The notes under the pieces are model-generated. The model worked only from the letters and a program-made list of their open reading frames with translations, was not told where the DNA came from and ran no database searches. Both the position numbers and the translations under genes were made by a program. A stretch of DNA of 64,000 nucleotides from Bacillota bacterium (GTDB lineage: Bacteria > Bacillota > Clostridia > Acetivibrionales > DSM-1351): the NCBI GenBank assembly GCA_023444055.1, contig JAEZRV010000074.1, forward strand, positions 1 to 64,000, in the 5' to 3' direction. Positions 1 through 9,296 of this stretch are shown one piece after another (positions within the stretch are counted from its first letter, which is position 1; every line of letters begins with the position of its first letter).

Positions 1-390
1 GAAAAGTTAAAAAAATATGGGTTAGTGAAACCTATTTCATATGAACCTTGGCATGTACAACTATTAGAACATAATGGAATTAGTCAACAGCGAAAAGAAG
101 AAATTAGAGACTGCGTTTTAGGAGGGGTTGGTGAGGACATGAATATAAAAGTATTTCAGAGTATGACGGGTTTGGTAGCTGATGGTGTAGTTGGATCTAA
201 AACAAAAGAAAAAGCAAAAGAAGTTCTACAGTGCTGTCAAGAAATATTGGGCAACAATTTTCAGACAGCGGAAGAGGCTATTAATAGTTGCATGACTAAA
301 CCAGCTGTATGGCTGGCTATGATTAAGACAGTACCTTATTTCAGATCATTTGTAATGAATATTATAGAGAAAATGGGAGGTAAGAAATAA
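1..390 (+). CDS. M15-family peptidoglycan peptidase (phage endolysin-like), 5' truncated by window edge
   Basis: The reading frame is open from base 1, so the GTG at 25 is an internal Val and the N-terminal part lies outside the window. The visible start carries YEPWHVQ, the EPWH zinc-site motif typical of the C-terminal end of M15 (VanY/endolysin-type) D-Ala-D-Ala or L-Ala-D-Glu peptidases. It is followed by a segment resembling a peptidoglycan-binding repeat (GLVADGVVGSKT). The role inferred is cleavage of cell-wall peptides for phage release. The stop codon overlaps the start of the holin-like gene (taATG), the usual lysis-cassette arrangement. The family call rests on one motif plus context. 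Confidence 0.72.
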   Translation, partial: EKLKKYGLVKPISYEPWHVQLLEHNGISQQRKEEIRDCVLGGVGEDMNIKVFQSMTGLVADGVVGSKTKEKAKEVLQCCQEILGNNFQTAEEAINSCMTKPAVWLAMIKTVPYFRSFVMNIIEKMGGKK

Positions 391-743
391 TGTCAGAATT
401 CTTTAAAACATACTGGTTTGCTATCTTAATAGCTTTAGGCTTTACGGCTTACATAGTCTATTTGACATTTAATAGCCGTTGGGACGAAATTAGGGAACTA
501 GCCTACAAGTTAATAAGGCAAGCGGAGGAAACGATCACTGGTACCAGAAGGGGGCAAGAACGATTTAACATTGTCATTTCTGAATTATATAAATTAATTC
601 CAGCATGGCTAAGATTTTTTATACCTAGAAGCCTCTTAGAGCAAAAGCTTCAGAAATGGTTTGACCTAATTAAGGACAGCCTGGACGATGGGAAGATAAA
701 TAATTCCAAAGAAAAGGATCTGCAAAATAACATGCAATTTTAA
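390..743 (+). CDS. Phage holin-like small membrane protein
   Basis: This 117-residue protein has one hydrophobic segment at about residues 9-28 (YWFAILIALGFTAYIVYL) followed by a charged amphipathic region. That layout matches LL-H-type phage holins and related phage membrane proteins. It overlaps the upstream endolysin-like gene by one base, suggesting translational coupling in a lysis cassette. A holin would permeabilise the membrane so that the endolysin reaches the wall. No conserved catalytic motif is expected or seen, so the assignment rests on size, topology and position. Confidence 0.55.
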   Translation: MSEFFKTYWFAILIALGFTAYIVYLTFNSRWDEIRELAYKLIRQAEETITGTRRGQERFNIVISELYKLIPAWLRFFIPRSLLEQKLQKWFDLIKDSLDDGKINNSKEKDLQNNMQF

Positions 744-790
744 AAGTCATCGGATTAATCTCCGGGGGCTTATTTCGGTTAAAACAAAAC

Positions 791-823
791 AAAAAGAGCG
801 ACAGCCTAAGCTTCGCTCTTTTT
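791..823 (+). terminator. Rho-independent terminator after the lysis genes
   Basis: An 11-bp perfect stem (AAAAAGAGCGA at 791-801, TCGCTCTTTTT at 813-823) encloses an 11-base loop and ends in a T-run. It lies 48 bases after the holin-like stop codon and probably closes that transcript. Confidence 0.85.
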
Positions 824-1030
824 GCTCTTAAAATTCAATTCTAAAGAAAAAATCCTATCTGGGATAGTTTTATTATACCATAATATGTAATATTATCAAG
901 GAATATATGACATTCTAGTTTAATCAATGCTTAATTGTAAATTAAACGATTGATAACGTGGTGGTTCAAAAAGGAAAACTACCATTACAGACTTTGTATG
1001 TTAGCAGTATGGCACTGAGCAATAATAAGG

Positions 1031-1055
1031 AAACTCCTCTGGATCAGGGGAGTTT
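1031..1055. terminator. Hairpin at the 3' end of the XRE-type gene
   Basis: The arms AAACTCCTCTG and CAGGGGAGTTT pair over 11 positions (one G-T pair) around a three-base loop, followed on the plus strand by ATTTTGT. It overlaps the stop codon of the minus-strand regulator. It may terminate either strand; the T-rich side favours plus-strand transcripts. Confidence 0.55.
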
Positions 1056-1263
1056 ATTTTGTATCTGGTACATATTCAATCAAATCACCAATATTACATT
1101 CAAGAACTTTGCACATTTTTTCTAAATCAGAAGGAACTATTCGCCTTACGTAACCATGAAAGTAAGCATTTATTGTACCTGGTCTTATTTTAGTTGTTTT
1201 ACATAACCAATATTGAGAAATTTCTTTTTCCTCAAGAACTTTGTTTAATTTATACAAAATCAT
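1054..1263 (-). CDS. Small XRE/Cro-type helix-turn-helix repressor
   Basis: This 69-residue protein is nearly all one HTH domain (LNKVLEEKEISQYWLCKTTKIRPGTINAYFHG, then LEKMCKVLECNIGDLIEYVPD). The closing CNIGDLIEY is characteristic of the compact Cro/C1-type regulators (HTH_26 family) found in prophages and mobile elements. The start ATG follows GAGGT with a suitable gap. An inverted repeat (1276-1297) sits directly upstream, so autoregulation is likely. It points away from the small plus-strand DNA-binding gene at 1492, forming a divergent regulator pair as in phage switch regions. The regulated genes are unknown. Confidence 0.75.
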   Translation of the reverse strand: MILYKLNKVLEEKEISQYWLCKTTKIRPGTINAYFHGYVRRIVPSDLEKMCKVLECNIGDLIEYVPDTK

Positions 1264-1275
1264 ATATTTTACCTC

Positions 1276-1297
1276 ATATGGTGAAATGTTACCATAT
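1276..1297. promoter_or_regulatory. Inverted-repeat operator candidate upstream of the XRE gene
   Basis: Perfect 7-bp arms ATATGGT (1276-1282) and ACCATAT (1291-1297) are separated by 8 bases, immediately upstream of the regulator's ribosome binding site. A second short inverted repeat, ACTACT/AGTAGT, lies at 1319-1335 near a TATAAT at 1357-1362 that probably serves the divergent gene. Operator function is inferred from symmetry and position. Confidence 0.5.
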
Positions 1298-1491
1298 AGA
1301 AATAATAAATAATAAAATACTACTCCTGCAGTAGTGAAAAATAATATTAGTAGATGTATAATGTAGTAAATTACCTCAGTTTCAAATTTTAAAAAATAAT
1401 GGAAAGGAGTACAATAAAAATATAAACAATTAAAAAGCGTTAAAACTTATGCAAAGAAAACCATATAAAAATTTACGGAGGTAAATAAAGG

Positions 1492-1698
1492 ATGGATTGC
1501 GATAAGCCAAAGAAATACATAAGCGAAATAGAACTTTCAGACATCTTAGGGATAACTAAAAACGAAGCAAAAAAAATTATGATGAGCATGTATACTATCA
1601 AAATAGGTAAAAAGCAATTTATCGCAAAAGATATGTTAGAAAACTACATAAGTAAAAACGGTGTCAACGCGGTGTCAAAAATACATAATGGACAATAA
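1492..1698 (+). CDS. Small excisionase-like DNA-binding protein
   Basis: This 68-residue protein has the layout of a winged-helix excisionase/MerR-like domain: YISEIELSDILGITKNEAKKIM would be the DNA-reading helix pair, and IGKKQFIAKDMLENYI resembles the wing and last helix. The start follows a good GGAGG site (TACGGAGGTAAATAAAGG before ATG). It lies between the divergent XRE repressor and the tRNA-Arg 3' end, where prophages and conjugative elements often keep xis/int genes, but no integrase is visible. A general HTH regulator is an equal alternative. Confidence 0.5.
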   Translation: MDCDKPKKYISEIELSDILGITKNEAKKIMMSMYTIKIGKKQFIAKDMLENYISKNGVNAVSKIHNGQ

Positions 1699-1710
1699 AA
1701 AATAGCAAAA

Positions 1711-1750
1711 CAAAACCCCTATAAGCTTAGAACTTAAGGGGTTTTGTTTT
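1711..1750 (+). terminator. Terminator between the excisionase-like gene and tRNA-Arg
   Basis: Arms CAAAACCCCT (1711-1720) and AGGGGTTTTG (1737-1746) form a strong hairpin followed by TTTT. It touches the 3' CCA of the convergent tRNA gene. Confidence 0.85.
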
Positions 1751-1826
1751 GGCGCGCCCGACAGAGATCGAATCCACAACCTTCTGGTCCGTAGCCAGAC
1801 GCTCTATCCAGTTGAGCTACGGGCGC
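1750..1826 (-). tRNA. tRNA-Arg (anticodon ACG)
   Basis: On the minus strand the sequence folds as a full cloverleaf. The acceptor stem is GCGCCCG paired with CGGGCGC. The anticodon stem TCTGG/CCAGA carries the loop CTACGGA, which gives anticodon ACG (A34 normally becomes inosine and reads CGN codons). The T-loop is TTCGATC. The terminal CCA is encoded (1752-1750). The 3' end faces the phage-like remnant, the orientation expected when an element has integrated into the tRNA 3' end. Confidence 0.96.
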
Positions 1827-2149
1827 ATTTACATACCGAAAATTTTTCGGTGCAAATAATATATTAATACATAATTAACAAAAAAGCAAGCACTCTTAAA
1901 AAGAAAAAATAAAAAAAATTTATGCTAAGAAAATTAAAAACTTATAAAATTTTCAGCACTAACATGCTAAAATAGCATATAGGGTTAAAATTAATTGTGC
2001 TCTCTACTAATATATATAGAAGTATTAAACTATTATTAATTCTAGAAATATGTTACGAGTAGTGCTTTTAAAAAAGTGTAAGACTACCTCTATGAACTGG
2101 AGGAACTTTATATTAATACATTTTAAGAATAATTATCACGGAGGGTTAT
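1827..2149. other. Intergenic region upstream of the arabinofuranosidase
   Basis: These 323 bases are very AT-rich and hold no gene that I can support. A small perfect hairpin, ATGCTA-aaa-TAGCAT (1974-1988), could be an operator. The arabinofuranosidase ribosome binding site (GGAGG) lies at the right end. No convincing promoter pair was found. Confidence 0.4.
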
Positions 2150-3655
2150 ATGAGTACAGCAAAAATTATACTTAACAAGGATTACGTTATTGGTGAAGTA
2201 GACAAAAGGATATATGGCTCATTTATTGAGCATTTAGGCAGAGCTGTTTATGGTGGAATATATGAGCCTAATCATCCTACGGCTGATAAATTTGGATTTC
2301 GACAAGATGTTGCAGAGCTGATAAAAGAGTTACAAGTACCAATAATTCGTTATCCAGGTGGAAACTTTGTCTCTGGTTATAATTGGGAAGACGGAGTAGG
2401 ACCTGTTGATAAAAGACCCAGACGTACAGAATTATCTTGGGCAACGATTGAAACAAATGCTGTTGGAACAAATGAGTTTTGCCAGTGGGCAAAAGAAATT
2501 GGAACAAATGTTATGATGGCAGTAAACCTTGGTACGAGGGGGGCGGAAGCTGCCAAAAACTTGGTAGAGTATTGTAATCACCCAGAAGGAACATATTGGA
2601 GTGACTTAAGAAAATCACATGGATATAGTCAACCACACAATATTAAAACATGGTGCCTTGGAAACGAGATGGATGGTTCATGGCAAATAGGTGCTAAGAC
2701 AGCTGAGGAGTATGGAAGATTAGCATGTGAGACTGCAAAAATAATGAAATGGGTAGACCCAACAATTGAATTGGTAGCCTGCGGTAGCTCTGGCAGTGGA
2801 ATGCCTACATTTGGGCAATGGGAATCCACAGTACTTGAGCATACCTATGATCATGTTGATTATATTTCTTTGCATACTTATTATGGCAATCCAGATAATG
2901 ATATAAAGAATTACCTTGCAAGATCACTTGATATGGATGGATTTATCAAGTCGGTAGTGGCAACTTGCGACTATGTGAAAGCTAAAAAGCGCTCAAAGAA
3001 GAAAATAAACCTTTCTTTTGATGAGTGGAATGTATGGTTTCATTCTAATGAAGCAGATAAAAAATTAGATAGATGGACAATAGCTCCACCTCAGCTTGAG
3101 GATATATATAATTTTGAAGATGCACTTATAGTTGGAAGCATGCTAATAACTCTTCTTAAAAATGCTGATCGTGTGAAAATAGCATGCTTAGCTCAATTGG
3201 TTAATGTCATTGCTCCAATCATGACTGAAAATGGAGGAAGCGCTTGGAAACAGACAATTTTCTATCCTTATCTTCATGCTGCTATTTATGGCAGGGGAAC
3301 AGTTTTAAACTCAATTGTAAAGTCACCTAAGTACGATAGCAAGGATTTCACTGACGTTCCATGTATAGATGCTACAGCTGTTATTAGTGATGACAATAAT
3401 GAAATAACAATATTTGCTGTTAATAAAGACACAGAAAATAGTATTACTCTTGATATAGAATTAAATGGATTTGGTACATTTGAGGTTATTGAACATATTA
3501 TATTAGAAAATAATGATATTAAAGCTACAAATACAAAGCAAAATCCAAATAATGTTGTTCCTAATAGCAATGGAAATGCTACTATCGAGGATGGCAATGT
3601 GAAGGCTACAGTAGGAAAACTAACCTGGAATGTTATAAGGTTAAGAAAGATTTAA
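2150..3655 (+). CDS. abfA: GH51 alpha-L-arabinofuranosidase
   Basis: This 501-residue enzyme should release terminal alpha-L-arabinofuranose from arabinan or arabinoxylan fragments with retention of configuration. It has the GH51 layout: N-terminal (beta/alpha)8 barrel and a C-terminal beta-sandwich. The acid/base Glu173 lies in CLGNEMDG and the nucleophile Glu292 in FDEWNVW. Other family signatures include GSFIEHLGR near residue 25 and RYPGGNFVSGYNW near residue 66. There is no signal peptide, so it is probably cytoplasmic and acts on imported oligosaccharides. The length is normal. GGAGGGTT precedes the ATG. It stands alone, with terminator 3686-3717 after it. Confidence 0.95.
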   Translation: MSTAKIILNKDYVIGEVDKRIYGSFIEHLGRAVYGGIYEPNHPTADKFGFRQDVAELIKELQVPIIRYPGGNFVSGYNWEDGVGPVDKRPRRTELSWATIETNAVGTNEFCQWAKEIGTNVMMAVNLGTRGAEAAKNLVEYCNHPEGTYWSDLRKSHGYSQPHNIKTWCLGNEMDGSWQIGAKTAEEYGRLACETAKIMKWVDPTIELVACGSSGSGMPTFGQWESTVLEHTYDHVDYISLHTYYGNPDNDIKNYLARSLDMDGFIKSVVATCDYVKAKKRSKKKINLSFDEWNVWFHSNEADKKLDRWTIAPPQLEDIYNFEDALIVGSMLITLLKNADRVKIACLAQLVNVIAPIMTENGGSAWKQTIFYPYLHAAIYGRGTVLNSIVKSPKYDSKDFTDVPCIDATAVISDDNNEITIFAVNKDTENSITLDIELNGFGTFEVIEHIILENNDIKATNTKQNPNNVVPNSNGNATIEDGNVKATVGKLTWNVIRLRKI

Positions 3656-3685
3656 GCTTTATATTAACTAATATTAAAGATTATT

Positions 3686-3717
3686 AAGGAAGGCTAATTA
3701 CAAAATTAGCCTTCCTT
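3686..3717 (+). terminator. Terminator after the arabinofuranosidase gene
   Basis: A perfect 14-bp stem AAGGAAGGCTAATT/AATTAGCCTTCCTT with a 4-base loop is followed by TAA and a TA-rich stretch, 30 bases after the stop codon. Confidence 0.88.
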
Positions 3718-3777
3718 TAAGATAAGGTGTTTTTGGCGTGTATGTGATTATTGTCAGGTTCATGTATGGGGGACTAA

Positions 3778-4659
3778 ATGAAACATATTTTTATAATTAA
3801 TCCAAAGGCTGGAAAAGAAAAGACTCTCGAAATCATACCATTTATTGAAGCATATTTTAAGGATAAGGCTGAGGAATTTATAATACGAGTTACAGAATAT
3901 AAGGGGCATGCAATTGAGATTGCCAGAGAGTATTCTAGCATAGAAGAATGTAGAATTTATTCTGTTGGTGGTGACGGGACTGTAAATGAGGTTGTAAATG
4001 GAATTGCAGGTACGCAATCCTTATTGGGAATTATACCGTTAGGATCGGGAAATGACTTTATACGAAGTATAACTCCTACATATGATATAAAGAATATACT
4101 GGTGAACACAATTAATGGAGAGGGAAAAAGCATTGACTTAGCAAGGGTTAATGATAAGTATTTTATAAATATATCCTCAATCGGATTTGATGCTGATGTG
4201 GTTTATAATGCTGATAAATTCAAGAAGATCCCAGTGATACCAGGAAGTATGGCATACGTGATTTCAATCATTTATACTGTAATGAGAAAGAGAATCAGTA
4301 AAGTTAAAATACATATAGACGATAGTGAAATGGAACGCAAACTGCTTCTTGCAGCTATTGCAAATGGCAGATTTTATGGTGGAGGAATGCTTGCTGCACC
4401 AGAAGCTAAAATAAATGATGGACTTTTTGACATATGTTTAGTTAGTGAAGCAAACCGATTTCAAATATTGAGTCTATTTCCGAAGTATATTAAGGGAGAA
4501 CACGGACAGCTAAAGGAAGTACAATTTTTAAGAGGAAAGAAAGTAAAAATTGAAAGTAACGAAGAACTTAGTTTAAATATAGATGGAGAAATATCTACTT
4601 CCTGCAACATAGATTTTGAAATAATTGAGAACGGAATAAGGGTGATTATTCCAAGTTAA
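3778..4659 (+). CDS. Diacylglycerol/lipid kinase family protein (DagK/YegS/BmrU-type)
   Basis: This 293-residue protein has the DAGK catalytic domain: the N-terminal MKHIFIINPKAGK (phosphate-binding NPKAG), the glycine-rich nucleotide motif SVGGDGTVNEVVNGI near residue 65, and IPLGSGNDFIRS near residue 87. The C-terminal half (FYGGGMLAAPEAKINDGLFDICLV) is the usual beta-sandwich. It should phosphorylate diacylglycerol or a related lipid with ATP at the inner membrane face, returning lipid to phosphatidic acid. Length and motifs are normal for the family; the exact lipid is not readable from sequence. GGGGGAC before the ATG is the ribosome binding site. Confidence 0.9.
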   Translation: MKHIFIINPKAGKEKTLEIIPFIEAYFKDKAEEFIIRVTEYKGHAIEIAREYSSIEECRIYSVGGDGTVNEVVNGIAGTQSLLGIIPLGSGNDFIRSITPTYDIKNILVNTINGEGKSIDLARVNDKYFINISSIGFDADVVYNADKFKKIPVIPGSMAYVISIIYTVMRKRISKVKIHIDDSEMERKLLLAAIANGRFYGGGMLAAPEAKINDGLFDICLVSEANRFQILSLFPKYIKGEHGQLKEVQFLRGKKVKIESNEELSLNIDGEISTSCNIDFEIIENGIRVIIPS

Positions 4660-4733
4660 GAGAATAATATATTAATGTCAATAGGTTCAGAAACCCCATA
4701 TAATTCAGCACAATAGACATTAAGGAGTACTAA

Positions 4734-5897
4734 ATGAAAATAATACACACCGGAGACTGGCATATTGGGAAAATAGTAAATGAGTTCAGCATGCTTGAAG
4801 AACAGAAGTATGTTTTAGAACAGCTTATTTCAATAGTTGAGAGAGAACATCCAGATGCTATCATTATTGCAGGAGATGTTTACGATAGGAGCATCCCCCC
4901 TGTAGAGGCAGTAGAATTAGTTGATGAGGTTTTTAATAAGCTGCTTCTGGATTTAAAAGTCCCAATTCTAGCGATAGCAGGAAACCATGACAGCGCAGAG
5001 CGTTTATCCTTTGCAAGCAGAATACTTACTAATAATGGATTACACATTGTAGGTGGTTTTAATGGAAACATTCATTGTACTACGCTTCAGGATGAATTTG
5101 GCCCTGTGAATTTTTATATGCTACCCTATACAGACCCAAGAAATGTCCGCCATATATTCGACGATAATCAGATAACCACACACGATGACGCCATGAAGAA
5201 AATCCTAAATAAGATAGGACAGGCTATAAATTCAGATGAGAGAAATGTTATGATCACGCATGGATATATTACTCATATGGGTGGACAAGCAGAGTTTATA
5301 TCAGAATCAGAAAGACCACTGAGTATTGGTGGTACTGAGTTTGTAAGCTCTGATTATTTTAATATTTTCAATTACACTGCGCTTGGACATCTACATGCGC
5401 CTCAAAAAGCCGGAGCTGAGTTTATCAGATATTCAGGGTCAATGCTTAAATATTCATTTTCTGAGGTTAATCAACGCAAGGGAATAAATATAGTTGAAAT
5501 TGATAAGGCCGGAAATGCCCAAATAACATTTGCTCCTCTTATCCCTAAAAGAGATATGAGAATTATTAAAGGACCTATTAATGAATTATTAAATCCTGAA
5601 GTATACAAAAAGGCTAATACTGATGATTACGTTTACGCAATTCTTACAGATAAGGGGGAACTGATAGACCCTATTTCTAAACTAAGAACAGTATATCCTA
5701 ATATTATGGGGCTTAGCAAAGAAAATGGCAACCAAAGAGAAGAAAATAATACTTCTGCAACTGCTGGGTATAAATCAAAATCAAAACTTGATCTTTTTGA
5801 GGAGTTTTATGAAGCTATGCAGGGGGAACCACTGGGTACAGAAGAAACAGAAATTATGGCAAGGATAATTGGTGAGGTAGATAGGGAAGGTGTATAG
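4734..5897 (+). CDS. sbcD: Exonuclease SbcD, nuclease subunit of SbcCD
   Basis: This 387-residue protein is the Mre11-type Mn-dependent nuclease that, with SbcC, opens DNA hairpins and trims protein-blocked ends. All calcineurin-like phosphoesterase motifs are present in order: GDWHIGK (residues 7-13), GDVYDR (about 48), GNHDS (about 84), HGYITHMGG (about 180), GHLHAPQ (about 220). The C-terminal part would bind SbcC. It ends directly before the sbcC start codon (no gap), so the pair is translationally coupled. GGAG precedes the ATG. Confidence 0.96.
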   Translation: MKIIHTGDWHIGKIVNEFSMLEEQKYVLEQLISIVEREHPDAIIIAGDVYDRSIPPVEAVELVDEVFNKLLLDLKVPILAIAGNHDSAERLSFASRILTNNGLHIVGGFNGNIHCTTLQDEFGPVNFYMLPYTDPRNVRHIFDDNQITTHDDAMKKILNKIGQAINSDERNVMITHGYITHMGGQAEFISESERPLSIGGTEFVSSDYFNIFNYTALGHLHAPQKAGAEFIRYSGSMLKYSFSEVNQRKGINIVEIDKAGNAQITFAPLIPKRDMRIIKGPINELLNPEVYKKANTDDYVYAILTDKGELIDPISKLRTVYPNIMGLSKENGNQREENNTSATAGYKSKSKLDLFEEFYEAMQGEPLGTEETEIMARIIGEVDREGV

Positions 5898-8800
5898 ATG
5901 AAACCATTAAAGCTGACAATTAGTGCATTTGGACCCTATGCAGGTTTACAGGAAATAGATTTTACAACTCTAAAGGAACAGATTTTTGTAATTTCCGGCC
6001 CAACAGGCGCAGGTAAAACTACAATTTTCGATGCTATAAGCTTCGCACTTTTTGGTGAACCATCAGGAAGTAGCCGTGATAGAGATAGCTTAAGAAGTGA
6101 CTTTGCAAAGCCTGAAACTGAAACCTTTGTGGAGCTCCAATTTGAACTACGAAGTAAAGTTTACAAGATAAAAAGGTCGCCACAGCAGGAGCAGAAGAAG
6201 CTTAGAGGAGAAGGCTTTACAATCAGAAATGCTGATGCTGAGCTGCTAATGCCCGATGGAACACTGATAACAAAGATTTCAAATGTAGATGAAAAAATAA
6301 ATATGCTTTTAGGAATAAATAAATCACAGTTTAAGCAAATTGTAATGCTTCCGCAGGGCGAATTTAGAAAATTGCTAGAGTCAGAAAGCAATGAGAGAGA
6401 GATTATATTTAGGAAAATATTTGGAACAGAAGCCTTTGCTGAGGTACAGAAAAAACTTGAAGACGAGAGTAAAGAGCTTTACAAATCTGTTCATGATATG
6501 AAAACTCAAATTGAAACCATTATTAAGCATTTTGATTGCGGGAATGTTCAAGAGCTTGAAGATATAAGGGCTAGCAAGAATGTTAATATAGATATGTTTA
6601 TAGAAGGCATAAAGATATTATCGGGTAAGGATAATGAGGAATTAAGCTTGTTAAAGTCACAGTTAGAGGCAATAACTGTGAATCAAGGTACACTAAAGGA
6701 AGAAATAGCAAAGAGTAATGAAATAAATAAAAAACTTAAGGACAAAGAACAGATAAGCAATGAGTATGCAGTTAACTTTGCCAGAACAGATGGATTTGCC
6801 CAAAAGGAAATAAACTTAGAATATGCTAGAAAGACTTTGCCAATTAACGAGGTAGATGAACAATGTAAAAAGTCCAAGCAGGATATTGAGAAGAAAAAAA
6901 GTGAATTAACCTTAGCAAAGCAGCAGTATGAGAGAAGCAGTAGGGATTATGAAACTAGTAAGGAAAAATTCAATTTAGAAAGAGAAAAAGAACCTTTAAG
7001 GAAAGAGTATGAGTTAGAAGTATCAATTCTCAATAATGCGTTACCTAAAATTATCCAGTACGAAAAAAGCTTGAAGGCGACAGAAGCTACAAAAACTAAG
7101 AATACCGAGATCATTAATGCGTTAGAGAAAGACCAGAAGAATTTAGAGCTAACAAAGAAAAGCTATAAGGGGCAGGAAGAAAATCTCAGACAGCTTTATA
7201 TTATGGAAGCAGAGTGTACTAAGCTTGATAAGGAGATTTCTGAAAATAAAAAGCTTCTATTTGAATTAGACAGTATTAATAAGCTAATTACTACTTATAA
7301 CGAACAAATTGAGTTGCATCTTACCAAAAAAACTGATTTCGAAGCTTTTGATGAGGGCTTTGTAAAATTCAGAAGTGAGCTAGAACAGCTTGAGGATAAT
7401 TATATACGTGGACAAGCTGGCATATTAGCTAAAACTCTGCAAGAAAATATACCTTGCCCGGTTTGTGGAGCACTAGAACACCCAAAACCAGCAAAGGTAA
7501 TGGACAGTATTCCAAGCGAAGAACAACTGAAGGAGTTAAAACAGAGATATGCAGTTTTAAGCGAACAGCGGACGGACAAGCTAAAAGTAATATCTGAGCT
7601 TGGTGGGAATATTCAAAGTAAGAAGTTTGAAATTAAGGATAAATTGGCTGCTCTTGAGTCTCAGTCTGTAAATCTATTTGGCAAAGATAGACGTGAACAG
7701 CAAGAGGAAGCTATATCTAAACAAGATATACAAACAAATGAAGAATCTAAAAGTGAATGTCACGAAAATATAGATAATGTAGAAATGGATATATTTACAA
7801 AATATAGCCTTGAGACAATTAGTAAAGAGATAATTGATAAGGGTAAAGAACTTAAGGCCAAGACCATGGAGCTAATATCTAAATATAGGGAAAAGCAAGA
7901 GCTTGTAAATAAAAAGAATGTGTTTGAAAGTAATTATAAGGAAACAGCAGCTAAAATTGATATGCTTGAGCAAAATGTAAATAATTTAAATATGCAGAAG
8001 TTAGCTACTTCAGAAGAGCTTGCAAGACTCAGTGCAGCTAAGTCTAGTATTGAGGCAGAGGTTTCTGAAGATATTCGTTCAGTCTCTAAGCTTAATGCCA
8101 AGCTAGAGGAGAAGAAGCAAGCTATTGAGAAAATTGATGTTGAATTTAAGAAAACTGAGCGTGAAGTTGAGGTCGCAAAGGAGAAGCTTAGCAACTCAGA
8201 AAAGGATGTGGCAGTTATAACCGCATCTTTAAATGAGAGTATAGAAGAAAGTGCAAGATTGGATAAACTTTTAAATGAAAAGTTAATTGAAGGAAGTTTT
8301 AAGGAATATTCTCATTACATACAGATGAAGAAAACTCAAGCGGAGATACTTAATTTACAAGAGGAAATAAACACATTTCATCAGAAATTAAAATCTCTAA
8401 AGGATATGTTGATACATTTAGAGGAGGAAACAAAAGCTCTCTCATTTCAAAATATAGAAGAGCTAAACACTAAATACAACTTGCTAGTTGAGGAGCAAAA
8501 AAAACTACAGAATGAACAAAATATTGTATTTTCGAGGGTTGCAAGCAACCAAAAAGCATTAAATCAATTAGAAGATTTTTTAGTAAAGACAAATACCCTT
8601 GAGGAAAAATATAAATTAATTGGAAACTTGAATAGGGTAGCAAAGGGAGATAACTTACAAAGACTTACTTTCGAGAGGTATGTACTAGCCGCATATTTTG
8701 ATGAAATAATTATTGCTGCAAATCAGCGACTGGAAAAGATGACAGGCTCGAGGTATCTCCTTAAGAGGAAAGAGGATAAAAGTAAGGGGAGAGCACAGCA

Positions 8801-9149
8801 GGGACTAGAGCTTGAGGTTTTTGATAATTATACAGGCAAAGCAAGGCACGTTAAGACACTATCAGGTGGTGAAGGTTTTAAAGCATCACTTGCATTGGCT
8901 CTTGGCTTAGCTGATATAGTTCAGTCTTATTCAGGTGGAATTAGTTTGGATACACTTTTTGTTGATGAAGGTTTTGGTTCACTTGACCCGGAATCACTAG
9001 ACAGTGCTATACAGTGCCTTGTAGATATTCAAAAAACAGGTAGATTAGTAGGTGTTATTTCTCATGTATCTGAGTTGAAAGAAAGAATTAAAAGTGTTTT
9101 AGAAATTTATCCAAATAAGGAAGGAAGTTTTGCAAGGTTTATAGTCTGA
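5898..9149 (+). CDS. sbcC: Exonuclease SbcC, SMC-like ATPase subunit of SbcCD
   Basis: This 1083-residue Rad50-like ATPase has the N-terminal ABC half with Walker A GPTGAGKTTIFDAISF (about residue 34) and Q-loop MLPQGEFRKLLES (about 150). Long coiled coils flank a zinc hook CPVCGALEHPKP (Cys520 and Cys523). The C-terminal half has signature LSGGEGFKASLALA and Walker B LFVDEGFGSLDPESLD. ATP binding would regulate SbcD on DNA ends. Length is ordinary for the family. No terminator is obvious after it, but a new promoter at 9268 starts the next transcription unit. Confidence 0.97.
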   Translation: MKPLKLTISAFGPYAGLQEIDFTTLKEQIFVISGPTGAGKTTIFDAISFALFGEPSGSSRDRDSLRSDFAKPETETFVELQFELRSKVYKIKRSPQQEQKKLRGEGFTIRNADAELLMPDGTLITKISNVDEKINMLLGINKSQFKQIVMLPQGEFRKLLESESNEREIIFRKIFGTEAFAEVQKKLEDESKELYKSVHDMKTQIETIIKHFDCGNVQELEDIRASKNVNIDMFIEGIKILSGKDNEELSLLKSQLEAITVNQGTLKEEIAKSNEINKKLKDKEQISNEYAVNFARTDGFAQKEINLEYARKTLPINEVDEQCKKSKQDIEKKKSELTLAKQQYERSSRDYETSKEKFNLEREKEPLRKEYELEVSILNNALPKIIQYEKSLKATEATKTKNTEIINALEKDQKNLELTKKSYKGQEENLRQLYIMEAECTKLDKEISENKKLLFELDSINKLITTYNEQIELHLTKKTDFEAFDEGFVKFRSELEQLEDNYIRGQAGILAKTLQENIPCPVCGALEHPKPAKVMDSIPSEEQLKELKQRYAVLSEQRTDKLKVISELGGNIQSKKFEIKDKLAALESQSVNLFGKDRREQQEEAISKQDIQTNEESKSECHENIDNVEMDIFTKYSLETISKEIIDKGKELKAKTMELISKYREKQELVNKKNVFESNYKETAAKIDMLEQNVNNLNMQKLATSEELARLSAAKSSIEAEVSEDIRSVSKLNAKLEEKKQAIEKIDVEFKKTEREVEVAKEKLSNSEKDVAVITASLNESIEESARLDKLLNEKLIEGSFKEYSHYIQMKKTQAEILNLQEEINTFHQKLKSLKDMLIHLEEETKALSFQNIEELNTKYNLLVEEQKKLQNEQNIVFSRVASNQKALNQLEDFLVKTNTLEEKYKLIGNLNRVAKGDNLQRLTFERYVLAAYFDEIIIAANQRLEKMTGSRYLLKRKEDKSKGRAQQGLELEVFDNYTGKARHVKTLSGGEGFKASLALALGLADIVQSYSGGISLDTLFVDEGFGSLDPESLDSAIQCLVDIQKTGRLVGVISHVSELKERIKSVLEIYPNKEGSFARFIV

Positions 9150-9267
9150 TAATCAGAATAAATCCAAATATTCAAAAAAAAGATATGATATCTGTTTAGT
9201 TGACAACATTGTATGTTCTATGTTTGGGCAGGATGTTATTAATTATTATGGAATAGAATATAATAAG

Positions 9268-9296
9268 TTGACAGAAAATAAGTGATTTGGTAGAAT
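9268..9296 (+). promoter_or_regulatory. Probable sigma-A promoter of the biosynthetic cluster
   Basis: TTGACA (9268-9273) is followed after exactly 17 bases by TAGAAT (9291-9296), a near-consensus housekeeping promoter. It lies in the 354-base gap between sbcC and the first cluster gene and would give a leader of roughly 200 bases. No regulator gene or clear operator is seen beside it. The rest of the gap is AT-rich with no supported gene. Confidence 0.72.
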
